A stretch of 30,130 nucleotides of DNA from the NCBI GenBank assembly GCA_002396885.1, contig DGXY01000021.1, positions 1,461-31,590 on the forward strand, written 5' to 3'. This document shows, in pieces, positions 6,669 through 13,368 of the stretch (positions within the stretch are counted from its first letter, which is position 1; each line of letters begins with the position of its first letter). Position numbers and translations under genes: made by a program. The notes below the pieces were generated by a model. It was not told the DNA's origin. It worked only from the letters and a program-made list of their open reading frames with translations, and did no database searches. Origin of the DNA: Akkermansiaceae bacterium UBA5020. Lineage in GTDB: Bacteria; Verrucomicrobiota; Verrucomicrobiia; Verrucomicrobiales; DEV007.

Positions 6669-7349
6669 ATGGACGTTCTGGCCACCCGACGAGTTCTCTT
6701 CAGGTTCATCCTATTGCTTGGGAGTGCGTTCCTTGCGGAGCCCGTTGTCGCGGAGACGATCAACGGTAAGGTGGTTGGGGTCAGCGACGGGGATAGCCTC
6801 ACGCTCCTCATTTCGGGCAACCGGCAAGTGAAGGTTCGCCTTGACGGGATTGATGCCCCGGAAAGCGGTCAGGAATTCTCCCAGAACGCGAAGGAAGGGC
6901 TCTCTCGTCTCGTGTTCGGCAGGGAGGTTTCACTCCGTGTCACCGGGAAGGATCGGTACGAGCGGACCCTTGGTGTGATCTTCGTCGGCGGAGTGAACGC
7001 CAACCTACAGCTCGTCCGACAGGGGCTGGCTTGGCATTTCAAGAAGTATTCCGACGATCAGGAACTCGCCCAGGCCGAGATCGACGCGCGGGCTGCGCGG
7101 TCCGGGCTTTGGGCGGGGTTCGATCCGATGCCGCCTTGGGAATATCGCGCCCTGAAGAAAAGACCGCAGGGCATCATCGGGTCTGCGCCGGCCGGGTCGG
7201 ATTCATCCGGTGCGACCGCGACAGCTTTCTGGCTGAACACCAGTTCGAACGCCCGTCACAATTCATCGTGCCGGTGGTTCGGTGAGACGAAGCGAGGTCG
7301 GTATTGTGGGCCGGAAGAGGGGAAAGCTTGTGGGGAATGTGGGGGGTGA
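6669..7349 (+). CDS. Secreted thermonuclease (SNase family)
   Basis: A 226-residue exported nuclease. A signal peptide (about residues 1-28, cleavage after VVA) is followed by a staphylococcal-nuclease OB fold at about 30-140. Residues corresponding to the SNase active site are present: D42 (SDGDSLTL), R57, D62 and E65 in VRLDGIDAPESGQ, and R99 (DRYERTLG). A Ca2+-dependent DNA/RNA endonuclease activity in the periplasm or outside the cell is therefore likely. The C-terminal 40 residues form a separate conserved Cys/His-rich tail (FWLNTSS-x-x-RHNSSCRWF...RYCGPEEGKACGECGG) that recurs in other exported nucleases of this kind and may bind metal. It is single and monocistronic. Confidence 0.9.
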   Translation: MDVLATRRVLFRFILLLGSAFLAEPVVAETINGKVVGVSDGDSLTLLISGNRQVKVRLDGIDAPESGQEFSQNAKEGLSRLVFGREVSLRVTGKDRYERTLGVIFVGGVNANLQLVRQGLAWHFKKYSDDQELAQAEIDARAARSGLWAGFDPMPPWEYRALKKRPQGIIGSAPAGSDSSGATATAFWLNTSSNARHNSSCRWFGETKRGRYCGPEEGKACGECGG

Positions 7350-7391
7350 GACGACTTACCGAGCGATTGGAGGAGATTCTTCGCTCCCTCC

Positions 7392-7421
7392 CGCCGAAGG
7401 CCCGGGGTCGGTGGGGGTTCG
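7392..7421. repeat. R1 dispersed repeat, core only
   Basis: A full-length 30-bp core with CCGAA and TTCGG ends and the GGCCCGGGGTCGGTGGGGG middle. It lies between the nuclease stop and the HEAT gene stop, which are convergent. The rest of 7350-7551 holds no gene that I can support. Confidence 0.75.
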
Positions 7422-7551
7422 GTCTGTCGCTGCCTAGTCGCGGGGCGATGCGCGGCGACGAAGCGTGGGGTTGAAAAAGCGATTTCCTAAGCAGCCCCTC
7501 CCGGGCGAGCCCGGGAAGGACATCGATGAAACCGCCATCCACGGGGAAGTT

Positions 7552-9027
7552 TCATAAGAGTAGGCAGTCAGTAATCTGGGCCAATGCCTTGGTGGCAACA
7601 TATCGAAAACCCTTGTCGATGTTGCAATTGATAGCAGTGGTGAGGGGCTTCACGGCGCGCGCATCTCCGATCTCGCCCAAGGCATTGGCGACTATCTTTT
7701 GCATATGCTCGTCCGAATTCATGAGGGCGGCGATGAGCGGTTCCACGGCACGTGCATCCCCTATCTGGCCCAATGCCCTGGCGGCATCCCAACACACTGT
7801 CCCACAGATGTCCCCAGCCCTGTCCGTGAGGACGCCGATGATAGGCTCCACGGCACGTGCATCTCCGATCTCGCCCAAGGCCCTAGCGGCATACTGACGC
7901 ACTCGACAGTCGCTGTCAGTGAGCGCGACGATGAGAGGCTCCACGGCGCGCACGTCACCGATCTTGGCCAAGGCCTCGACAGCGGAGCGGCGCTCACCCT
8001 CGTCGTTGTCCCTGAGCACGGCGATGAGCGGCTCCACAGCAGCCGCCCCTTCTTCCACAAGACGATCCCAGTTTCTCTCCGCAACCCCCAGCATGACCCG
8101 TTGCTCAGCGTCGGCTGGTCGCCACCGAAGTTCTGACAGTGCCTCGGCAGCGGAGCGGCGCACATCCTCGTCGCTGTCCTTGAGCGAAGTGATAAGCGGC
8201 TCCACGGCGCGCACGTCTCCGATCTTGGCCAGTGCCTCGATGGCCGCCGTGCACAAATGCCGGTCGCTATGGTTGAGGGTTTCGATGAGTGATTCAACTG
8301 CCCTCGAATCTCCTATTTTTCCCAATGCAACGGCAGCATCTTGGCGAACAAATGAATCGTTTTTACCGAGTGTCCCGATGAGCGGAGCAACTGCCCTCTC
8401 GTCCCCGATTTCACCCAATAAATTAACCGAAATTTTACGCGCATCGAGGGGTGTATCCTTGCGTTCAAGAGTCCGAATCAAAGGTTCCACTACTGCTGAT
8501 CCTTCTTTCACCAAGTCTCCCGAATTATTCAACGCGATAGCCCACGCTACTAGCTGATCGCCATTTTCTGGTTTCCATTGAAGTTTCCCCAATACTTCAG
8601 CAGAGCCTTTTCTTATCTTTTCGTTCTCATTGAGTGATGTGATGAGGAGAGGAATGGCTGTGTCCCCGAATTGGATTAAAGCCTTAACTGCCGCTTCACG
8701 CGCATCGCTGCTGAAGGCTCTGATGAGTGGCGCTACTGCCCGCTCGTCCCGAATTTTACCTAATGCCTCGGCAGCGGCATCGTTGACACTGCTGTCACTG
8801 AGAGCTTCGATGAGAGGCTCCACTGCGCGCTGGTCCCCAATTTCACCCAATGCCTTAGCAACGGCTTTTCTTACTTGCACGTCGCTATCCTTGAGGCCTG
8901 CTATGAGAGGATTGACCACCCGTTTGTCTCCTATTGCGCCCAACTTCTCAGCTGCACTTTTTCTCCGGGCAGAATCTCCAGAATAAAGCCCTGACTCTTC
9001 CCTTAATAATTTCAGCCACGCGATCAT
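7552..9027 (-). CDS. HEAT-repeat (PBS-lyase type) protein
   Basis: A 491-residue solenoid of about 14 short HEAT repeats of about 31 residues with the consensus IGD-x-RAVEPLI-x-AL-x-DSD-x-x-VR-x-x-AA-x-ALG-x. Two places carry a longer insert module (near residues 150-190 and 300-345) with the pattern W-[KR]-P followed by A...N...LV-[KE]-EG-[SA]-A-VEPLI, which is known from other bacterial HEAT proteins. It has no signal peptide, catalytic domain or lyase residues, so it is probably a cytoplasmic scaffold. The central third is less GC-rich and less regular than the ends, consistent with the outer repeats having been homogenised more recently. It follows the zinc-ribbon membrane protein gene on the same strand with 130 bp between, including an R1 copy, so joint transcription is unclear. 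Confidence 0.85.
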   Translation of the reverse strand: MIAWLKLLREESGLYSGDSARRKSAAEKLGAIGDKRVVNPLIAGLKDSDVQVRKAVAKALGEIGDQRAVEPLIEALSDSSVNDAAAEALGKIRDERAVAPLIRAFSSDAREAAVKALIQFGDTAIPLLITSLNENEKIRKGSAEVLGKLQWKPENGDQLVAWAIALNNSGDLVKEGSAVVEPLIRTLERKDTPLDARKISVNLLGEIGDERAVAPLIGTLGKNDSFVRQDAAVALGKIGDSRAVESLIETLNHSDRHLCTAAIEALAKIGDVRAVEPLITSLKDSDEDVRRSAAEALSELRWRPADAEQRVMLGVAERNWDRLVEEGAAAVEPLIAVLRDNDEGERRSAVEALAKIGDVRAVEPLIVALTDSDCRVRQYAARALGEIGDARAVEPIIGVLTDRAGDICGTVCWDAARALGQIGDARAVEPLIAALMNSDEHMQKIVANALGEIGDARAVKPLTTAINCNIDKGFRYVATKALAQITDCLLL

Positions 9028-9084
9028 TTTCGATTTTTATTGCCGCTGGGAGTATCTTTTTCCTTACCTACCGCGCCCGCCCCA

Positions 9085-9113
9085 CCGCAAGGCCGGGGAT
9101 AGAGGGGGTTCGG
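9085..9113. repeat. R1 dispersed repeat, degenerate core
   Basis: A diverged core (CCGCAAGGCCGGGGATAGAG...TTCGG) with several substitutions, located between the HEAT gene start and the stop of the zinc-ribbon membrane protein gene. Confidence 0.6.
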
Positions 9114-9159
9114 TGAAGTATATTTACGATTTTAAAATTCTCTTTTGTCCTTCGAATCG

Positions 9160-10428
9160 CTATTTCTTCTTTTTATAACATGGCATGCAGAGCCCATCAG
9201 TAACCCGAACTGTGCTTAGTAATACGGAAACCCCACACTTATTACAAGGGATACGAACTACTGGCTCCTTCAAACCTTTAAGGCGATAGTAATGCTCGAT
9301 TTCTCGCCTTCTATCGTCGCCTGCGTTTGAGTATTCTTCATTGAGATCATCTTCAGATCTCCCCTCAAAATCTTTTAATGCCGTCACGGATAGCTCGGGG
9401 AAATCTGTGCGCTTATCTTTTTCAGCGAGCGAGTTCTCCTTAGCCTTTGAGTCAGCATGTTCCCTTTCTTCGCACGCATCGGATTCGATCCGCTCATCGT
9501 CTTCAACGAGCGAGTTCTCCTTAGCCTTTGAGATATCATGTTCCCATTCTTCGCACGCATCGGATTCGATCCGCTTAGAGGCTGTAAGCCACTCATCCGA
9601 AAGTGAACCATTGTCTTTCCACGTTGCAGAGAACTTTACGCGTAAATCAATGTAGCCACACCTGCAATTCGGACATTTAGACAGGCGGAAACTCCCACTG
9701 TCGACCTTGCCCACTTGCACCCGTTCCGGTACGAAGCATTGATTCTCATTCAGAACATTTCGGATTCGGGTGAGGGATTCGCGGGTCACCGAGCATTCTT
9801 GGGCCTCCATGAAGCGGTTACAGGTTTCACAGAAGTAATTCTTCGCAACATTTTCTCTTGCGGTTTTTGCAGCCACACGCCCTCCGAGTCCTGCGTACAT
9901 AATTCCTACTACAATGCCTAGCCACCCTTGCAGCACGTCTGGGACCTGGGGATTGTATTTCAAATTTCCGACCCACAAACCAAAGAAAATTACAATAAAT
10001 GTAGCGAAACTCGAAACCATAGCAGCGGTGTTCTCACTTCTGTTCTTCCGCAAGCGGCCGAGTGCACTGATTATCAGTCCCATCCCAGAACCGATGGCAA
10101 CTCCACTTATAATTACTATTGCTGCCGCAACCAAAAAGTCCATTATTGGACTAATATGACTCTCTGCTATGGAACGGAGTCCGGGTATTATTTCGGCAAA
10201 CCACATTAACAGATTACTGAAAATTCCAAGTATAAAACCAGCCAGCACGCCTGAGATGGCTCCAAAAACTAGAGATGCGATACCCGCGAAAGGTGCGCCG
10301 AGCACCATCATTAAGATCGCAGAAGGGGCGGTCTTACCGCTTGACGCGTAAGCCTGCTTAACTTCTGGGAGTGCACTTCGCCAAAGTTCAAGTTCTTTCC
10401 GTGCACGATTCTCGTCTTTGACTTGCAT
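9160..10428 (-). CDS. Zinc-ribbon membrane protein of unknown function
   Basis: A 422-residue protein that I do not recognise. The N-terminal half has about four hydrophobic segments (near residues 36-76, 95-125, 133-153 and 163-185) rich in Gly/Ala/Ile. A cytoplasmic or periplasmic region then has cysteine pairs CETC (near 196) and CPNC-x-C (near 252). Next is a charged low-complexity linker containing a 27-residue tandem duplication (see 9427-9576). The last 35 residues form a zinc-ribbon-like knuckle, CNKCG...CMPCYKKKK. The coding sequence is clearly more AT-rich than the surrounding genes, suggesting a separate origin. The product is likely an inner-membrane protein with metal-binding soluble parts; its partner is unknown. 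Confidence 0.75.
   Translation of the reverse strand: MQVKDENRARKELELWRSALPEVKQAYASSGKTAPSAILMMVLGAPFAGIASLVFGAISGVLAGFILGIFSNLLMWFAEIIPGLRSIAESHISPIMDFLVAAAIVIISGVAIGSGMGLIISALGRLRKNRSENTAAMVSSFATFIVIFFGLWVGNLKYNPQVPDVLQGWLGIVVGIMYAGLGGRVAAKTARENVAKNYFCETCNRFMEAQECSVTRESLTRIRNVLNENQCFVPERVQVGKVDSGSFRLSKCPNCRCGYIDLRVKFSATWKDNGSLSDEWLTASKRIESDACEEWEHDISKAKENSLVEDDERIESDACEEREHADSKAKENSLAEKDKRTDFPELSVTALKDFEGRSEDDLNEEYSNAGDDRRREIEHYYRLKGLKEPVVRIPCNKCGVSVLLSTVRVTDGLCMPCYKKKK
9427..9576. repeat. 81-bp tandem duplication inside the zinc-ribbon membrane protein gene
   Basis: The segments 9427-9495 and 9508-9576 are nearly identical, offset by exactly 81 bp (27 codons). In the protein they read as RIESDACEE-[WR]-EH and SKAKENSL-[VA]-E, each repeated once. 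Frame is kept. The few differences show that the duplication is recent but not brand new. Confidence 0.85.
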
Positions 10429-10470
10429 AACTGCTAAGAAATTCCTTTTTCAACCCTCGACTTCCTTCCC

Positions 10471-10564
10471 GCCGAAGGCATGGGGACGGAGGGGGTTCGG
10501 GGGACGAAGGGTGCGTTCAGAGCCATCGCGGATGAGAATCGCAAGATTTGACCGGCTGAGTCAA
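10471..10564. repeat. R1 dispersed repeat, long form
   Basis: The core GCCGAAGGCATGGGGACGGA...TTCGG is followed by GAGCCATCGCGGATGAGAA, TCGCAAGATTTGACCGGCTG and AGTCAA. The extension matches 18601-18657 almost base for base. The end contains TTGAC-CGGCTGA-GTCAA, an inverted repeat. The rest of the gap from 10429 to 10762 contains no gene that I can support. Confidence 0.8.
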
Positions 10565-10762
10565 CTATTTTCTGGCGGAGACCGTCCACGCCGGGAGTCG
10601 CGATCCTGATCCGGCAAAGTGGGTCGTGACGGAGGAAATGCTGCTTCGGGAAATCCGGCGAGCGAAGGCGGCGAAGGAGAAGCACGCGGGCCGCAGAACC
10701 GGTGGCCGGCGGATCGGATTTCGCGCTTGATCCTGAACCCTGAAACCAAGACTTTCACGAAG

Positions 10763-11047
10763 ATGGGCTTTCGCATCCTGAGACCGCTATTCCCCTTGGG
10801 CGACGTTTACCTGTCGGCTGGCGCGGCTGCATTGGAGCTGGATCCTTCCGTGATCGACCGGATGCTCAACCGTCATCATTGTGGTGATTGGGGCGATCTC
10901 GGGGAGGACGACAAGCGGGCGAACGACATCGACCTGAAGGAAGGCGGAAGGCTCTTGAGCCGATACGACATCGAGGCGGGCTCGTTCTACGTCATCACTG
11001 AGTGGGACCGCTCGATGACGACGTTGATGTTGCGTGAGGAGTATTGA
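10763..11047 (+). CDS. Plasmid/phage-type small protein of unknown function
   Basis: A 94-residue protein (start at 10763, MGFRILRPLFPLG). The longer frame upstream begins next to R1 and has low-complexity translation, so the internal ATG is preferred although it lacks a clear ribosome binding site. The C-terminal two thirds carry the pattern RH-x-x-GDWGDL-x-EDDK-x-AN followed by GGRLLS-x-Y and VITE-x-DRS-x-T-x-LLPEEY-like residues. I know this pattern from uncharacterised small proteins carried on plasmids, integrative elements and phages. No catalytic residues are evident and the function is unknown. The downstream DUF2293 gene starts about 90 bp later on the same strand. Confidence 0.65.
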   Translation: MGFRILRPLFPLGDVYLSAGAAALELDPSVIDRMLNRHHCGDWGDLGEDDKRANDIDLKEGGRLLSRYDIEAGSFYVITEWDRSMTTLMLREEY

Positions 11048-11133
11048 GGGTTCACGCGGGTTCCAACGAGCATTGCGCTCGCGGCCCTATCCGGACACCT
11101 GCGGGAGGCAGGAGGGGCTTTCCAGTGTGCTCC

Positions 11134-11739
11134 ATGCGGCAAACGGGGATGAATCCGCTCTTCTCCCATCCCTTCGGCTCCCTTCCCGCCGAAGGCCCGG
11201 GGTCGGTGGGGGTTCGCCTGCCCAGCGGCAACACCGCCCTCACCTGCCGCGCGACCAAACACTCCACGCTTTCCGCCGTGGTCGTGAAATACAGCCGCCG
11301 GAGGAAGCGGAACGAGCGTCAGGGTGTCCTGGTCGAGCCGACCGCGCTTGAGATGGCAGAAGCCGCGTGCCTCAGTGATGAGGATGCCCGCTCGCGAGCC
11401 CGGGAGCGAGCCGCCGTGCGTCGGGAGGTGCTGGACGGCGAGTATGTGAAAAGATTCGAGGCCCGGCTCCTGGAGATGTATCCCGGATGTCCGCCGGAGG
11501 AGGCCCGGTCCATCGCCGAGCATGCCTGCGAGAAACACAGCGGTCGCGTCGGTCGCAGCGTCGCTGCGAAAGAACTCGATGACAATGCCATCACGCTTGC
11601 GGTGCGAGCCCACATCCGCCATGCGCACACCGAGTATGACCGTTATCTCGCCGACGGGATGGATCGCGAAGCAGCCCGGAGACTGGTGCGCCGCCGGATC
11701 GACAAAGTGGAGGCGGAATGGTCGGGCGTCACCGAATGA
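11134..11739 (+). CDS. DUF2293 domain protein with R1 repeat inside the reading frame
   Basis: About 201 residues if started at the ATG at 11134; a TTG at 11044 and an ATG at 11149 are alternatives. The conserved part begins right after the R1 core. An N-terminal block (LPSGNTALTCRATKHST...RRRKRNERQG) is like the region that precedes DUF2293 in other proteins. It is followed by a charged helical linker and the C-terminal DUF2293 domain (about residues 150-198, ITLAVRAHIRHAHTEYDRYL and REAARRLVRRRID). DUF2293 has no known biochemical function. The residues encoded by R1 (GSLPAEGPGSVGV) are not part of the domain, so the true N-terminus is uncertain and may have been replaced by the repeat. The stop is 6 bp from the stop of the truncated convergent gene. 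Confidence 0.65.
   Translation: MRQTGMNPLFSHPFGSLPAEGPGSVGVRLPSGNTALTCRATKHSTLSAVVVKYSRRRKRNERQGVLVEPTALEMAEAACLSDEDARSRARERAAVRREVLDGEYVKRFEARLLEMYPGCPPEEARSIAEHACEKHSGRVGRSVAAKELDDNAITLAVRAHIRHAHTEYDRYLADGMDREAARRLVRRRIDKVEAEWSGVTE
11188..11216. repeat. R1 dispersed repeat, core within the DUF2293 reading frame
   Basis: A near-perfect core (GCCGAAGGCCCGGGGTCGGT followed by GGGGGTTCG) but directly followed by coding sequence of the DUF2293 N-terminal block. It is the only copy in the window that lies in an apparent coding frame. Confidence 0.75.
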
Positions 11740-11745
11740 TTGCAG

Positions 11746-11970
11746 TTAGGCGAGGATCTCCCGCTCAAACTCGGCCACATGCTCCTGCCGCCAGTCGTAG
11801 GCGATTTTTTTGATGCCCATCTTCGCGACCATCTCGGCGCGGGCTTCGGGGGAACGCTTCACGGCATCAAAGGGCACGATGCACCACGCGGCGAGGTTGG
11901 GTTTGTCGAAAAGGTCGGCTCCGAAGACGGAAGCGGAGAGGCAGAGGAAAAGACTGAGGCGGTGGATCAT
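11746..11970 (-). pseudogene. 5' remnant of a secreted TIM-barrel (sugar phosphate isomerase/epimerase-like) gene
   Basis: It encodes 74 residues from the start at 11970 (MIHRLSLFLCLSASVFGADL), a clean signal peptide. The mature start AWCIVPFDA-x-x-R-x-PE-x-RA-x-M and the following IAYDWR-x-EHV are the conserved beginning of secreted xylose-isomerase-like TIM-barrel proteins of this phylum, which are usually about 280-300 residues. Here the frame ends at a TAA after about 54 mature residues, with no continuation in any frame before the DUF2293 stop at 11739. The rest of the gene is therefore missing, by deletion or by arrival of the adjacent DNA. It sits last in the sigma/FecR/cytochrome/DUF1552 operon, where such genes are common. 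A longer start at 12051 is possible but would precede the signal peptide. Confidence 0.7.
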
Positions 11971-12054
11971 AAAGAGAGGTGGAGTTCGGGTTTGCCGCAG
12001 AAGGGAGGAGAGGCTGAGGGGCAGTGTTTGTTTGGTCTCGCTGGATTGCATTCA

Positions 12055-13350
12055 TCAGGCCACAATCTCCTTCAGCACGCCCGTGCTATCACCATGTCGC
12101 TCGGCGTTCACGCCGATGCCATGCAGCATCGTAAGCCAGGCATTGCACAGCGGTGTGTCTTTGGAGGCGATGAGGTGTTGGCCGAGTTTGATGCCGGCAC
12201 CTTGCCCGGTGAGGAGCGTAGGGCAGTTGTCGAGATTGTGGACGCTGCGCAGGTTGCTGCCGTAGGCGAGGCAGGTGTGGTCGAAGAGGGTGGTGCCGTC
12301 GGGCTCCTGGGTGGCTTTCAGTTTGTCGATGAGATGGGCGAGGAGTTCGCTTTGGGTGACGTCGCGCTTTTGCGATGCCTCCATGCGTTCGCCGGGGCTG
12401 TAGTGGCTCATGTCGTGCGCGGCTACTTTGATGCCGAGGCTGGTGAGCAGGGTGCTGATGGGCTGGCGGTAGGTGATAACGCGGGTGCTGTCGGTTTGGA
12501 GCGCGGCGACCATGAGGTCATACATGAGTTTGACTTCCGCGACGCCCTGGAGTCCGGGTTTCGGCTCGCTGAGGGGAGCTTTGGGCTTGGCGAAGGAGAG
12601 CCATTTTTCTTCTTTGCTGAGGCGGACTTCGATCTCGCGGATGCTTTGGAAGTATTCGTCGAGCTTGTCGGTGTCGCGCTTGCTCAGGCCGCGCTGGAGC
12701 TGGCGGGCGTCTTCCATCACGGCGTCGAGCACGCTGCCTTCCTTTGCGAGCATGGCCTGGCGTTGGGCGAGCGGCAGAGTCTCATCGGAAAAGAGCCGGT
12801 GAAAGGCGACGACGGGATCGTTGAGTCCTGCTACTGGCTTGCCGCCTGCATCCCATGCGAGGGAGAGGCCGGGGCCATGTCCGGGACCGTCGAGACTGGG
12901 ATCGCCGCCATTGAGTTGGAGCGAGGTGAAGCGGGTGTCTTTGCCCAACTCTCTCGCCGCGACCTGGTCGGCGGAGATGCTGTTGTGCATGCTCTGGCCC
13001 GGCTCGGCGTAACGATTCGCGCCCGTGAGCCAGAAGGTGCTGCCCCAGTGTGCATCCGCAGAGTGTTTGTTCGTGAGCCCCTGCACGATGGTGAAGTCTG
13101 CCTGATGCCGCGCGAGCGGTGCCAGTCCTGGCGGTAGGGTGTAGGCAGCGCCGGTCTGTTTCGGATCCGGCAGCCAGCTTTCCTGAGTGACTCCGAATCC
13201 GAAGCCGAGGAAGACCATGCGCTTCGGGCGCGGAATGGCGGGCGCTGCCGAGGCAAAGCGGCGGAAGCCGATGGACTCAAGGGCTGGTAGCGCGATGAGT
13301 GTGCCAGTGGAGCGGAGGAAGTGGCGGCGTGGAATGGCTGATGATTTCAT
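12055..13350 (-). CDS. Tat-exported DUF1552 protein
   Basis: A 431-residue protein matching DUF1552 over nearly its whole length. The N-terminus has a Tat-like signal (IPRRHFLRSTG, residues 6-16, then a hydrophobic stretch to about 35). Typical family features follow: a PKRMVFLGFGFGV block, HSADAHWGSTFWLTGA, SADQVAA and HDMSHYSPG. The family occurs mainly in Planctomycetota and Verrucomicrobiota, almost always next to DUF1592/DUF1588 cytochrome-like proteins, and resembles the DUF1501 group of alkaline-phosphatase-superfamily exported proteins. No substrate is established. The gene starts 18 bp after the cytochrome gene stop, so it is translated from the same message. Confidence 0.92.
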   Translation of the reverse strand: MKSSAIPRRHFLRSTGTLIALPALESIGFRRFASAAPAIPRPKRMVFLGFGFGVTQESWLPDPKQTGAAYTLPPGLAPLARHQADFTIVQGLTNKHSADAHWGSTFWLTGANRYAEPGQSMHNSISADQVAARELGKDTRFTSLQLNGGDPSLDGPGHGPGLSLAWDAGGKPVAGLNDPVVAFHRLFSDETLPLAQRQAMLAKEGSVLDAVMEDARQLQRGLSKRDTDKLDEYFQSIREIEVRLSKEEKWLSFAKPKAPLSEPKPGLQGVAEVKLMYDLMVAALQTDSTRVITYRQPISTLLTSLGIKVAAHDMSHYSPGERMEASQKRDVTQSELLAHLIDKLKATQEPDGTTLFDHTCLAYGSNLRSVHNLDNCPTLLTGQGAGIKLGQHLIASKDTPLCNAWLTMLHGIGVNAERHGDSTGVLKEIVA

Positions 13351-13368
13351 GGGTGATCTGGTGAAAGG

